From NCBI GenBank assembly GCA_021202245.1, contig JAJQDK010000100.1, positions 1-17,655 on the forward strand: DNA of 17,655 bases, read 5' to 3'. The position numbers were made by a program, and so were the translations under genes. Source of the DNA: Clostridiales bacterium (GTDB lineage: Bacteria > Bacillota > Clostridia > Oscillospirales > Acutalibacteraceae). Of this stretch, positions 7,083 to 13,710 are shown piece after piece. Position 1 is the stretch's first letter. Every line of letters begins with the position of its first letter. A model generated the notes under the pieces. The model saw nothing but the letters and a program-made list of their open reading frames with translations, was not told where the DNA came from and did not search any database.

Positions 7083-7099
7083 ACACCTGTGATTTGTAT
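7083..7099. repeat. Direct repeat flanking the hairpin cluster, right copy
   Basis: ACACCTGTGATTTGTAT is the right-hand partner of 6749-6765 (one mismatch). From here to 7246 I see only AT-rich sequence; TATGAT at 7224-7229 is a possible -10 without a well-spaced -35. Confidence 0.5.
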
Positions 7100-7246
7100 T
7101 AAAGATTAAATTTAAAGAAAGAAAAATCACTCATAATACTCTAATAAACAAAAATATTTGTGCAAAGTGCTTAAATTAAGTGTGGAAAATTCGTCGTTAT
7201 GTGAATTGAAATAATTAAAAGGCTATGATAACATTAAGGTGACAGA

Positions 7247-7332
7247 GGAAACCAACCGATATTGTTAAGCGGAAAAGCTTTCCGTTCAATACATTTTACG
7301 TTGGTTTCCAAATAAGGAGCTTGCTTAAGCTC
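7247..7332 (+). other. Structured 5' leader of the dockerin-type gene
   Basis: A 10-bp perfect outer stem (GGAAACCAAC 7247-7256 with GTTGGTTTCC 7300-7309) encloses an inner hairpin CGGAAA-AGC-TTTCCG (7270-7284). A third hairpin, GAGCTT-GCTT-AAGCTC (7317-7332), follows just before the ribosome binding site at 7349-7354. There is no T-run, so it is not a simple terminator. It does not match a riboswitch I recognise. It could be a cis-regulatory or stabilising leader, or the end of a mobile element. Confidence 0.5.
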
Positions 7333-7362
7333 ACAATATTATTTTATCAAGGAGTGATGAAA

Positions 7363-8247
7363 ATGAAGAAATTTATTGCAACCTTAACAGCGGCGGTTCT
7401 TTTATGCTTGTCTGTTACACCTGCTTTTGCGGCGGATTTTGATTCGCAGTTATGGTTTGCAGAAAGCATGTTTCGAGAGGAGGTAGACGGCTCTTATTAC
7501 GCATATGTGACTTATCATAATCTTGATATTCCGTCAATGTATACTTGGTCGGAAGCAACTATTAACAGCATTACCGAGCTTAAAGAACTGGTTGATTCCA
7601 CAGAGTACACCTCAATGGAGCAGATTGAGGAAGACAGAGAAAAGCTTGATGAAATCAATCGAACGGCAACAGTGAATAAATCCGAGCTTGAATTTATGAT
7701 CAGTGTTTTTGAGTATGATAACAACGCTTCCGGATATTATGATGATGAAACCTGGAGTGAGCGTAACGAGGTTCTTGAGCAGTGTAAGGCGGCACTTACT
7801 GAGGATGATGAAACAATTCATCAGGCGTACATAAAAGCCCGCAACGAATTTAACAAGCTTTGTTTGTACAATACCACAATGGGTGATATTGATAATGATG
7901 GCAACGTAAATATAGCAGATGTGACTATATTTCAAAAAGCAGTTGTTGGAACTACTAAACTTACGCTTTCGCAGTGTTATGTCGCAAATGTTATGTATAC
8001 GAAAAAACCTTATGAAAAATCAGATTTATTTCCAAATGTAATTTCTGTAACTAACTTGCAAAAATTTATTACAGGTTATTATGTAGTAAATCAATTCAGT
8101 AGCAGAAAAACTATGGAATTAATAGCTAATCCTACACTTGATGCTTATCCTGAAAACAGGGAAAGTGAACTTTTTGTAGCAAGTGACTATAATCATCTTT
8201 TTTATGATTTAAGAATGACAGAAGGATATGGATGTTTGATTATTTAA
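7363..8247 (+). CDS. Secreted protein with a degenerate dockerin-type domain (probably cut short by an in-frame stop)
   Basis: The 294-aa product carries a clear Sec signal peptide (residues 1-23, KK, hydrophobic core, cleavage after AFA). A charged helical region follows (about 24-170), then a dockerin-like segment from residue 174. That segment begins GDIDNDGNVNIADV, a good type I calcium loop with D175, D177 and D179. The second half (NVISVTNLQKFITGYY) keeps the helix pattern but has lost its calcium ligands. Dockerins bind cohesins and hold exported proteins in cellulosome-like complexes. No catalytic domain is recognised. The ATG at 7363 is chosen because AAGGAG lies 8 nt upstream and the signal peptide begins there. 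The stop at 8245 is followed in the same frame by a complete dockerin, so the ancestral gene probably ran to 8499. Confidence 0.75.
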   Translation: MKKFIATLTAAVLLCLSVTPAFAADFDSQLWFAESMFREEVDGSYYAYVTYHNLDIPSMYTWSEATINSITELKELVDSTEYTSMEQIEEDREKLDEINRTATVNKSELEFMISVFEYDNNASGYYDDETWSERNEVLEQCKAALTEDDETIHQAYIKARNEFNKLCLYNTTMGDIDNDGNVNIADVTIFQKAVVGTTKLTLSQCYVANVMYTKKPYEKSDLFPNVISVTNLQKFITGYYVVNQFSSRKTMELIANPTLDAYPENRESELFVASDYNHLFYDLRMTEGYGCLII

Positions 8248-8499
8248 AAGATTGGAGTGTTATATTCTGATTCTACGAGTACGAGAGTTATTATTTATGG
8301 CGATGTTGATCTCGACGGATTGATTACTACTGTTGATGCAACCTGTGCCCAAAGCGGTAATGTGGGCGGTGTGGCACTTACAACGGAGCAAAGACTTGCA
8401 GCAGATGTTGACGGTGACGGATATATAACAATTAACGATTCAACTTATATACAAAAATACGTCGCAGGAACTATTTCTAAGTTCCCTGTTCAGAGTTAG
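8248..8499 (+). pseudogene. Dockerin type I domain, 3' continuation after an in-frame TAA
   Basis: The reading frame of the preceding gene continues after its TAA and encodes an intact-looking type I dockerin. Its two calcium-binding repeats are GDVDLDGLITTVDAT and ADVDGDGYITINDSTYIQKY. A GTG at 8257 could start an 80-aa ORF, but the only GGAG overlaps that GTG and no signal peptide would be present, so an exported dockerin could not be made alone. Loss of the normal C-terminus by one nonsense change is the simplest reading. An independent small gene, readthrough, or an assembly error remain possible. The strong terminator at 8514 closes the unit. Confidence 0.65.
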
Positions 8500-8513
8500 A
8501 TGTTTTCCTTTCA

Positions 8514-8557
8514 AAGCAAACGGCAGCCGAAAGGCTGCCGTTTGCTTTGCGTTATTT
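8514..8557 (+). terminator. Terminator of the dockerin-type gene
   Basis: A perfect 16-bp stem (AAAGCAAACGGCAGCC with GGCTGCCGTTTGCTTT) carries a GAAA tetraloop and is followed by GCGTTATTTT. The T-run is modest but the stem is very strong. It is 15 nt after the dockerin stop. Confidence 0.85.
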
Positions 8558-8660
8558 TGAGCTGAAAGTAAATCATCTCAGCAAATATTCTAGGTAATTC
8601 TTAATTTTCCCTGATTCCTTTTCAAAAATTTGTCTTTGATTTTTTCAATTTGCCAATCTT

Positions 8661-8700
8661 AAGCGAGCTTGCATCGGGCTTTGCTCCGAGTTAAAACAGT
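8661..8700. repeat. Dispersed repeat, copy 2
   Basis: This is the near-identical partner of 785-824 (core CATCGGGCTTTGCT, flanks CGAGCTT and CGAGTTAAA). It lies 19 nt past the stop of the minus-strand membrane protein. Between 8558 and 8660 I see only AT-rich spacer. Confidence 0.75.
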
Positions 8701-8718
8701 CTTGCCACTTTGTAATCG

Positions 8719-10338
8719 TTACTCCTCAAAGGATGACCTGCCTGTCACGCTCGTTTCTCTTCCCACAGCCTCCGTCAGCGCAATAAAGAGTATAAATAGG
8801 GGAGTGGTGATAGGCTGAGCTATGTTTACAACCGCCTGAATCGAATAGCAAATAACTGCGGAAATGCACACTATTGCAAGCGGATTTTTGCGCGCCGTTT
8901 TAATTGCTCTTGCCACAGCTCCGCCCACAACGGCAAGATATGAAGCAAGTCCCGCAATTCCGATAGTTATAAGATAGTTTATATACTCGTTGTGCGCAGC
9001 GTTTGTTGATGAGTCGCCGTAGTTTGACAGCTCGCTGAAATACGGACTGAAAGCATAATAAAACGTGTCGGGACCCGTGCCGAACAGCTTCTGAATGAAC
9101 GAAGCGTCCGAGAATATCCACATTGACCTTATCCACATAAATCCTCTGTGTGTGCCCCATTTGTCGTTAAAGCGCAAAATGGTTTCCATACTGCCGAGGT
9201 CGGCTGTTGTATTAACTGTGCTGAAATAAATCACAACCCCTATAATCGCAGCTGCGCATACTGCCGCAGCTGAACCTATCGCAATCGGAACTGTCTTGGG
9301 CAGCACTATTCCGGGCTTTTTGTAGTCCAGAAGATAGAGCAGCGCCGTGATAACTCCCGCTGCAGCAAGAGCGGCATAACTGAATCCGGAATAAACAAAC
9401 AAATTCTGAAATTCGTCCATTCCCTTTGAATTGTCGTCCATAATATACGAAAACAGCCTCAGCAGCTTAGCAAATGCAAGCATAACGGTGAGGGAGAGGA
9501 AGTATCTTTTGAGCCTTGAAATTCTTTTTGAATACCACACTAAGAAGATAACAAGAAAAACGCCTATGCCCAATATACCCGAGTCGCTGTCGGCGGTCAT
9601 AAGTGAAGCAAATCCGAGTCCGCAGGTGAGGAGATAAACGGCTCTGTGCGAATTCTTTTCGGTATGTACCGCCATTGTTATAAACACCGGAAGCGAAACG
9701 CAAATGTAGCTTGAAAGCAAATTCTTGTTGCCGATTGTAGACGTAAAGTCCAGAGCGGTCTGTTCATCAAGGTTGACCGCCATATTAAGCGGATCTATAT
9801 AAAATCCGTTAAGCACCGCCAAAATGAAAACTATAGCCGAAGCAGCCGAAAATGCAAGAAAAACATATTCCTTAAAACGGTAATAACGGGTTATAACAAA
9901 ATAGACGGCAACATAAAATGCCATCAGAAGCAGTCCGTTATTTCTGCCGGCGGTTCCCCAAAATGCGTCTGTGGTACGGTTTGACAGCAGTGTAGAAAAC
10001 AGATTTATCGCCAAAAATGCAAGCATAGCCCAATCCGTGAAGGACAGCTTTTGATACCATTGCTTATTGTCATCGTTTTCGGCAGCTCGGTTCTTTGCGC
10101 TGCTTTCAAGATTTACCGTCAAAAAGATTAAAACCTCCGCAACAATAACTATAGCCGTCACAACAATAAAGAAATATAGCTTGTCATGCCTGATGTTAAA
10201 ATAAGCGTCGGTATAAAATAACGGAAAAATCGCAAACATCAAAAAAAGATAGTAGTTTACAATAGAATTTTTTACACCGTAGCTTTTTTCAAGCCTTTTG
10301 GCGCTTTTGTTTTTGTTTTTATTTTTCGCTGTCCCCAT
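8719..10338 (-). CDS. O-antigen ligase-like polytopic membrane protein (Wzy_C type)
   Basis: The 539-aa protein has a Lys/Asn-rich cytoplasmic N-terminus (residues 1-24) followed by roughly a dozen hydrophobic segments. A large extracytoplasmic region precedes the last membrane pair. Two features point to the O-antigen ligase/polymerase superfamily. One is the STIGNKNLLSSYICVSLP segment, like the family's GNPN-type loop. The other is the loop with GTHRGFMWIRS, LFGTGPDTFYYAF and AHNEYINYLITIGIAGL, which has the conserved H-N-E-Y. Family members join or polymerise lipid-linked glycans at the outer face of the membrane. In a Gram-positive the substrate could be a capsule, a teichoic-acid-like polymer or a glycoprotein glycan; nothing nearby decides this. 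The start is the ATG at 10338 with AAAGGA 6 nt upstream; the in-frame GTG at 10353 overlaps that site. It is monocistronic here. Confidence 0.8.
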   Translation of the reverse strand: MGTAKNKNKNKSAKRLEKSYGVKNSIVNYYLFLMFAIFPLFYTDAYFNIRHDKLYFFIVVTAIVIVAEVLIFLTVNLESSAKNRAAENDDNKQWYQKLSFTDWAMLAFLAINLFSTLLSNRTTDAFWGTAGRNNGLLLMAFYVAVYFVITRYYRFKEYVFLAFSAASAIVFILAVLNGFYIDPLNMAVNLDEQTALDFTSTIGNKNLLSSYICVSLPVFITMAVHTEKNSHRAVYLLTCGLGFASLMTADSDSGILGIGVFLVIFLVWYSKRISRLKRYFLSLTVMLAFAKLLRLFSYIMDDNSKGMDEFQNLFVYSGFSYAALAAAGVITALLYLLDYKKPGIVLPKTVPIAIGSAAAVCAAAIIGVVIYFSTVNTTADLGSMETILRFNDKWGTHRGFMWIRSMWIFSDASFIQKLFGTGPDTFYYAFSPYFSELSNYGDSSTNAAHNEYINYLITIGIAGLASYLAVVGGAVARAIKTARKNPLAIVCISAVICYSIQAVVNIAQPITTPLFILFIALTEAVGRETSVTGRSSFEE

Positions 10339-10411
10339 TTTATTTCCTTTCACTTTTTCAAATATGCTTTCATTTTATACCGATTTGAACAATCTGTCAA
10401 TCATTAAAGTA

Positions 10412-10440
10412 TTGTATTTGACAAAATTGCGTGGTATAAT
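10412..10440 (+). promoter_or_regulatory. Putative promoter of the HAD-family gene
   Basis: TTGTAT (10412-10417) and TATAAT (10435-10440) are 17 bp apart, with TGG before the -10 (extended -10). The transcript would have a leader of about 130 nt. The nearby TTGACA at 10418 is only 11 bp from the -10 and is not usable. Confidence 0.6.
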
Positions 10441-10575
10441 TATCTTGTTAAGAGAATTTTTACATTTATTAAGCACCGATTGCCGAGTCTGCGGTTGCTT
10501 TTGTTTAACAAATATTAAAATATATACTTATTCGGGCAATTTACTTGCCGTGTGTTTTATGATAAAGGTGATTTT

Positions 10576-11226
10576 ATGAAAAAATTAGTGATTTTTGGTT
10601 TTGACGGAACTCTTGCAGATACTTCTCCCGGAATTTTGTATTGCTTTAACACCACTGCCGCAGCAATGGGCTATGAGCCCGTTGACCACGACGCTCTTTA
10701 CGGTGTAATCGGCATACCTCTTGAGCAGGGACTTAAAAAGCTTTTTGATATGACCGATGATGAAATTGAATATGCCGCCAACAATTACAGCAAGCTCTAT
10801 TCTCAAAAGGGCAAGGAAATGTTCACTCTCTATGACGGCTTGGAGGATTCCCTGCACCGGCTCAAGGAAAACGGCTTTAAGATTGCCGTTGCCACTCAAA
10901 AGCATATTATGTTTACTACTGATATGCTGAATATTTACGGAATTACCGAGCTGTTTGATGCCGTCTGCGCCACCGATGTCGGCACAAATCTCACCAAGGA
11001 GGCTCTGCTTTTGCAGGCCTGTGAGAAGCTTGACGTGTCTGTTGAGGACAGCATATTTATAGGTGACAGCGAGGTTGATGCAACGGGAGCGGAAAACGTA
11101 GGAATGGATTTTGCCGCCGCGCTCTACGGCTGGGGCTTTAGGACAAGGGAAGAAGCCGAAAGCTATAATTGCAGGGCTTATTTAAATTCTGCCGCAGATA
11201 TTTGCTCCGAGCTGCAAAAAATTTAA
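10576..11226 (+). CDS. HAD-superfamily phosphatase homologue with nucleophile Asp replaced by Gly
   Basis: This is a 216-aa haloacid-dehalogenase-type protein, closest in layout to phosphoglycolate phosphatase/Gph and beta-phosphoglucomutase-like enzymes with a helical cap (about residues 18-85). Motif I should read DxDGT, but here it is VIFGFDGTLAD. The first Asp, which forms the phospho-aspartate intermediate, is Gly8, while the acid/base Asp10 is kept. Other motifs are intact: Thr107 in VAVATQ (motif II), Lys141 (motif III), and D164 and D168 in FIGDSEVD (motif IV). One base, GAT to GGT at 10598, would account for it. The protein is probably inactive as a phosphatase, or this is a sequencing or strain variant. 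The ATG at 10576 follows AAAGGTG by 5 nt; an in-frame ATG at 10552 lacks a site. Substrate unknown. Confidence 0.85.
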   Translation: MKKLVIFGFDGTLADTSPGILYCFNTTAAAMGYEPVDHDALYGVIGIPLEQGLKKLFDMTDDEIEYAANNYSKLYSQKGKEMFTLYDGLEDSLHRLKENGFKIAVATQKHIMFTTDMLNIYGITELFDAVCATDVGTNLTKEALLLQACEKLDVSVEDSIFIGDSEVDATGAENVGMDFAAALYGWGFRTREEAESYNCRAYLNSAADICSELQKI

Positions 11227-11240
11227 CCTGAACCGCCAAA

Positions 11241-11333
11241 GTCCAAACTATCGGACACCTGTTTTGAGATAATATCAATAAGGGGACACCCCTGCTGAAA
11301 GACATATGACTCCCGCCGTCTTAGAGGCGGGGG
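11241..11333. repeat. Run of three palindromes, possible insertion-sequence remnant
   Basis: GTCC-N8-GGAC (11241-11256), AGGGG-ACA-CCCCT (11281-11293) and CTCCCGCC-N8-GGCGGGGG (11310-11333) occur between the HAD gene and the EF-hand gene. The last resembles the GC-rich hairpin at right ends of IS200/IS605-family elements, but no transposase is present. It has no T-run, so it would be a poor terminator. The element identity is inference. Confidence 0.4.
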
Positions 11334-11376
11334 ATATCTTTGCATAAGTTATATCAAATCAGAGAGGAGAAGAGCT

Positions 11377-11652
11377 ATGGGACTTTTCGGAAATTCGTTC
11401 AATGACAATAAGGATGATTTTTTAGGTGGGCTTTTTGACTTTAATCATGACGGCGTAACCTCATCCGGTGAAAAGTATACGGCATATAAAATTTATGAGG
11501 ATATTTTTGAGGAATCTGCCGAAGATGATAAATACAAATGGCGTGATTATTGCGTTGACGGCAGTGAATACGGCGTGAATCCCGAGGATTACGAATACGA
11601 GCACGACTACCTTCAAGCTCTTGAGGAAGCTCAGGATGCCTGCGGCGATTAA
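11377..11652 (+). CDS. Small acidic protein with one EF-hand calcium loop
   Basis: This is a 91-aa, strongly acidic protein of no family I recognise. It has no signal peptide or membrane segment, so it is probably cytoplasmic. Residues 21-32 read DFNHDGVTSSGE, a canonical EF-hand loop with D21, N23, D25, S29 and the bidentate E32. A predicted helix follows (KYTAYKIYEDIFEE). The rest is Asp/Glu/Tyr-rich (YEYEHDYLQALEEAQDA) and may form a second helix. AGAGGAG is 7 nt before the ATG, and the ORF has good coding character. A terminator follows about 90 nt downstream. Calcium binding is inferred from the loop; dockerins use the same loop type, but the paired repeat needed for a dockerin is missing. 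Confidence 0.75.
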   Translation: MGLFGNSFNDNKDDFLGGLFDFNHDGVTSSGEKYTAYKIYEDIFEESAEDDKYKWRDYCVDGSEYGVNPEDYEYEHDYLQALEEAQDACGD

Positions 11653-11738
11653 TAAATTTACACCGTGAGCAGCCTGAGAAATGAAAAAACTGTTAGATAA
11701 ATATCGTGAAAAGGTAAAGAAAATTTAAAAAAATAAGT

Positions 11739-11777
11739 AACCGCCTGTGTGTTGATATACGCAGGCGGTTGTTTTTA
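11739..11777. terminator. Bidirectional terminator between the EF-hand gene and putP
   Basis: A 14-bp stem (AACCGCCTGTGTGT with ATACGCAGGCGGTT, two wobble pairs) and a TGAT loop is followed by GTTTTT on the plus strand. On the minus strand ACTTATTTTTTT follows. It can serve both the small plus-strand gene and the convergent symporter gene. Confidence 0.88.
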
Positions 11778-11836
11778 TGCTTTTGTACAGCCTGTTAAGC
11801 TACAGCAGGCAGAATCGGGAACATTTACGTCTTGAA

Positions 11837-13396
11837 TTAAATATCAATAGTTTTGATTGACTCAAATTCCTTAACAATTTCCTTTGACGGCTTTTTGGTC
11901 AAAAGCGAAACCGCAATGTTCACAACAAGGGCAAACGCAAATCCCAATACGAGGGAATACAGACCGGTTGCCGTATACAGCGTTTCGCCGTTAATAAGCG
12001 GAATATAGTCCCATACAATAACCGTAAGCGCGCCCGTAGCCATTCCGGCAATAGCTCCCGGAAGTGTGGAACGCTTCCAGAACAGAGCGAGCAGAACAAC
12101 GGGTCCGAATGCCGAGCCAAAGCCTGCCCAGGCGTCGGAAACAAGTCCCATAATGCTTGACTGCGGGTCAAGGGCAATCAAAAATGCGATTACCGCAACA
12201 ATAACAACGGCGAATTTGCCTACCCAAAGCGAGCTTTTCTCGGATGCCTCTTTTTTGATAACTCCCTTATACATATCCTCAGACACAGCCGATGCGGTAA
12301 CAAGAAGCTGACTGTCCGCTGTGGACATAATAGCGGCGAGGATGCCGCAAAGGAAGATACCGCCTATGAAGATGAGTATTCCGTTGCCCGAGAAAAATTG
12401 CTGAATTACTCGAATAAATACAGTCTCGCTTGTTGTTTCGTTAAGCGATTGTGTAAGATATCCTCGCGCAACAAGTCCTATAATGCACGAAGCGATAAGT
12501 GAAATAACTACCCAAGCAATCGCAATTTTTCTTGACTTCTTAATTTCCTTGCTGCTCTTTACAGCCATAAATCTTATAAGTATATGCGGCATACCGAAAT
12601 ATCCGAGTCCCCATGCAAGCCCCGAAATAATAGATACCGCCGACACCGGGGTGCCGTCCTCGTTTTTAAAGAAGCTGAGGAAGTTGCCGGGGTCGGAAAC
12701 ACCGTTATCGGTGAGCGCCTGTGCAAATCCCGTGTTGTATGTAAGTGTTGTATAAGCGAGAATCGGAATTGACAATATCGCTATAAGCATCAGCATACCT
12801 TGAATTAAATCGGTGGTGCAAACCGCCTTAAATCCTCCCATAAAGGTGTATACAAGAATTACCAGGGCTGCAATAATAAGTCCTATAGTATACACGGCTT
12901 CATAGCTTGCGTCGCTTCCGTCCGAAAAGAGTGTGGCAAAGAGCTTTGCTCCGGAGCTGAATGCCGATGCAGTATATACAGTAAAGAAAACGGCTATAAT
13001 AATTGATGATACAATTTTAATTACGCCTTTGCTGTCCCTATAGCGATTTTGGAAAAAGCTCGGAATTGTCAGAGAATTACCTGCCACAATCGTATATTTC
13101 CTCAGCCTTCCCGAAACAAGATACCAGTTTAATACAGTGCCTATCAGCAATCCCACCGCAATCCATACCTCGCCTGTGCCGGCAAGATATATTGAACCGG
13201 GCAGTCCCATAAGCAGCCATCCGCTCATATCCGAAGCCTGCGCCGAAAGTGCGGCTGTCCAGCTGCCGAGATTTCTGCCTCCTAGAAAATAGTCCTCGTT
13301 GTTTTTTGTGCCCTTTGAATATATAAATCCGATAATAATCATCATCAGCATATACGCGGCAAAGGCACACAAAACAATTATGTTTTCTTTACTCAT
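11837..13396 (-). CDS. putP: Sodium/proline symporter (SSS family, PutP-like)
   Basis: The 519-aa protein belongs to the sodium:solute symporter family, with about 13 membrane helices and the usual length. PutP couples inward Na+ movement to proline uptake at the cytoplasmic membrane. Seen: the N-terminal helix MIIIGFIYSKGTKNNEDYFLGGRNLG. The Na+-site helix SAQASDMSGWLLMGLPG follows at 51-67, with D56 matching the E. coli PutP Asp55 region. Further on are VYTFMGGFKAVCTTDLIQG, GYFGMPHILIRFMAVKS and GILAAIMSTADSQLL, all strongly PutP-like. AGGAGG is 8 nt before the ATG. The gene is divergent from the pepD-DUF819 pair across 314 bp carrying operator-like repeats. Proline is the expected substrate, but related SSS transporters with other substrates cannot be excluded. 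Confidence 0.93.
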   Translation of the reverse strand: MSKENIIVLCAFAAYMLMMIIIGFIYSKGTKNNEDYFLGGRNLGSWTAALSAQASDMSGWLLMGLPGSIYLAGTGEVWIAVGLLIGTVLNWYLVSGRLRKYTIVAGNSLTIPSFFQNRYRDSKGVIKIVSSIIIAVFFTVYTASAFSSGAKLFATLFSDGSDASYEAVYTIGLIIAALVILVYTFMGGFKAVCTTDLIQGMLMLIAILSIPILAYTTLTYNTGFAQALTDNGVSDPGNFLSFFKNEDGTPVSAVSIISGLAWGLGYFGMPHILIRFMAVKSSKEIKKSRKIAIAWVVISLIASCIIGLVARGYLTQSLNETTSETVFIRVIQQFFSGNGILIFIGGIFLCGILAAIMSTADSQLLVTASAVSEDMYKGVIKKEASEKSSLWVGKFAVVIVAVIAFLIALDPQSSIMGLVSDAWAGFGSAFGPVVLLALFWKRSTLPGAIAGMATGALTVIVWDYIPLINGETLYTATGLYSLVLGFAFALVVNIAVSLLTKKPSKEIVKEFESIKTIDI

Positions 13397-13474
13397 TTTT
13401 TGCCTCCTGATTTTTATTCCGACCGCATCTGCACTTTATTTCTTTTAAGATATAAGTGCATAAATACATTTATT

Positions 13475-13503
13475 ATTTTATCAAATATTTGTTGAAAAAT
13501 CAA
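13475..13503 (-). promoter_or_regulatory. Putative putP promoter
   Basis: On the minus strand TTGATT (13503-13498) and TAAAAT (13480-13475) are 17 bp apart. The -35 overlaps the palindrome at 13501-13514, so binding there would affect transcription. Confidence 0.6.
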
Positions 13504-13528
13504 GCTTTTGCTTGTTGCATACGCAAAA
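13501..13528. promoter_or_regulatory. Adjacent operator-like palindromes in the putP-pepD intergenic region
   Basis: CAAGC-TTTT-GCTTG (13501-13514) overlaps by two bases TGTTGC-ATAC-GCAAAA (13513-13528). The second repeats the TTGC-N4-GCAA core of the perfect palindrome beside the Crp/Fnr gene (1508-1523). CGCAAAA recurs at 13555-13561 and 13585-13591, 33 and 30 bp apart, about three helical turns each. The region otherwise holds only the two promoters. Confidence 0.5.
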
Positions 13529-13637
13529 TTTATTGAAATAATAATTTGAGTAACCGCAAAAGCTGCGTAATTTCAACCTTTTTTCGCAAAAGCATTATTT
13601 ATTACACAACTAAAACATAAAAGTACAAAAATTATTA

Positions 13638-13666
13638 TTGTAAATGCACAAACAATGTGTTATAAT
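13638..13666 (+). promoter_or_regulatory. Sigma-A promoter of the pepD operon
   Basis: TTGTAA (13638-13643), 17 bp spacer, TATAAT (13661-13666), with TGT just before the -10 giving an extended -10. The leader to the pepD ATG is about 38 nt. Confidence 0.8.
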
Positions 13667-13710
13667 ACTTACGGCACATACAAAAAATAAAATAAGAGGG
13701 GAGGTATAAA

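Noticed and set aside
7247..7309. Known riboswitch, such as a cyclic-di-GMP type
   Set aside because: The conserved internal loop sequences of those classes are absent; only the helices are visible.
10418..10423. Consensus TTGACA before the HAD gene
   Set aside because: It is only 11 bp from the TATAAT, too close to form a sigma-A promoter; TTGTAT at 10412 has the proper spacing.
11681..11728. 15-codon ORF (MKKLLDKYREKVKKI) after the EF-hand gene
   Set aside because: Too short, no clear ribosome binding site and no conserved feature visible; left out as chance.
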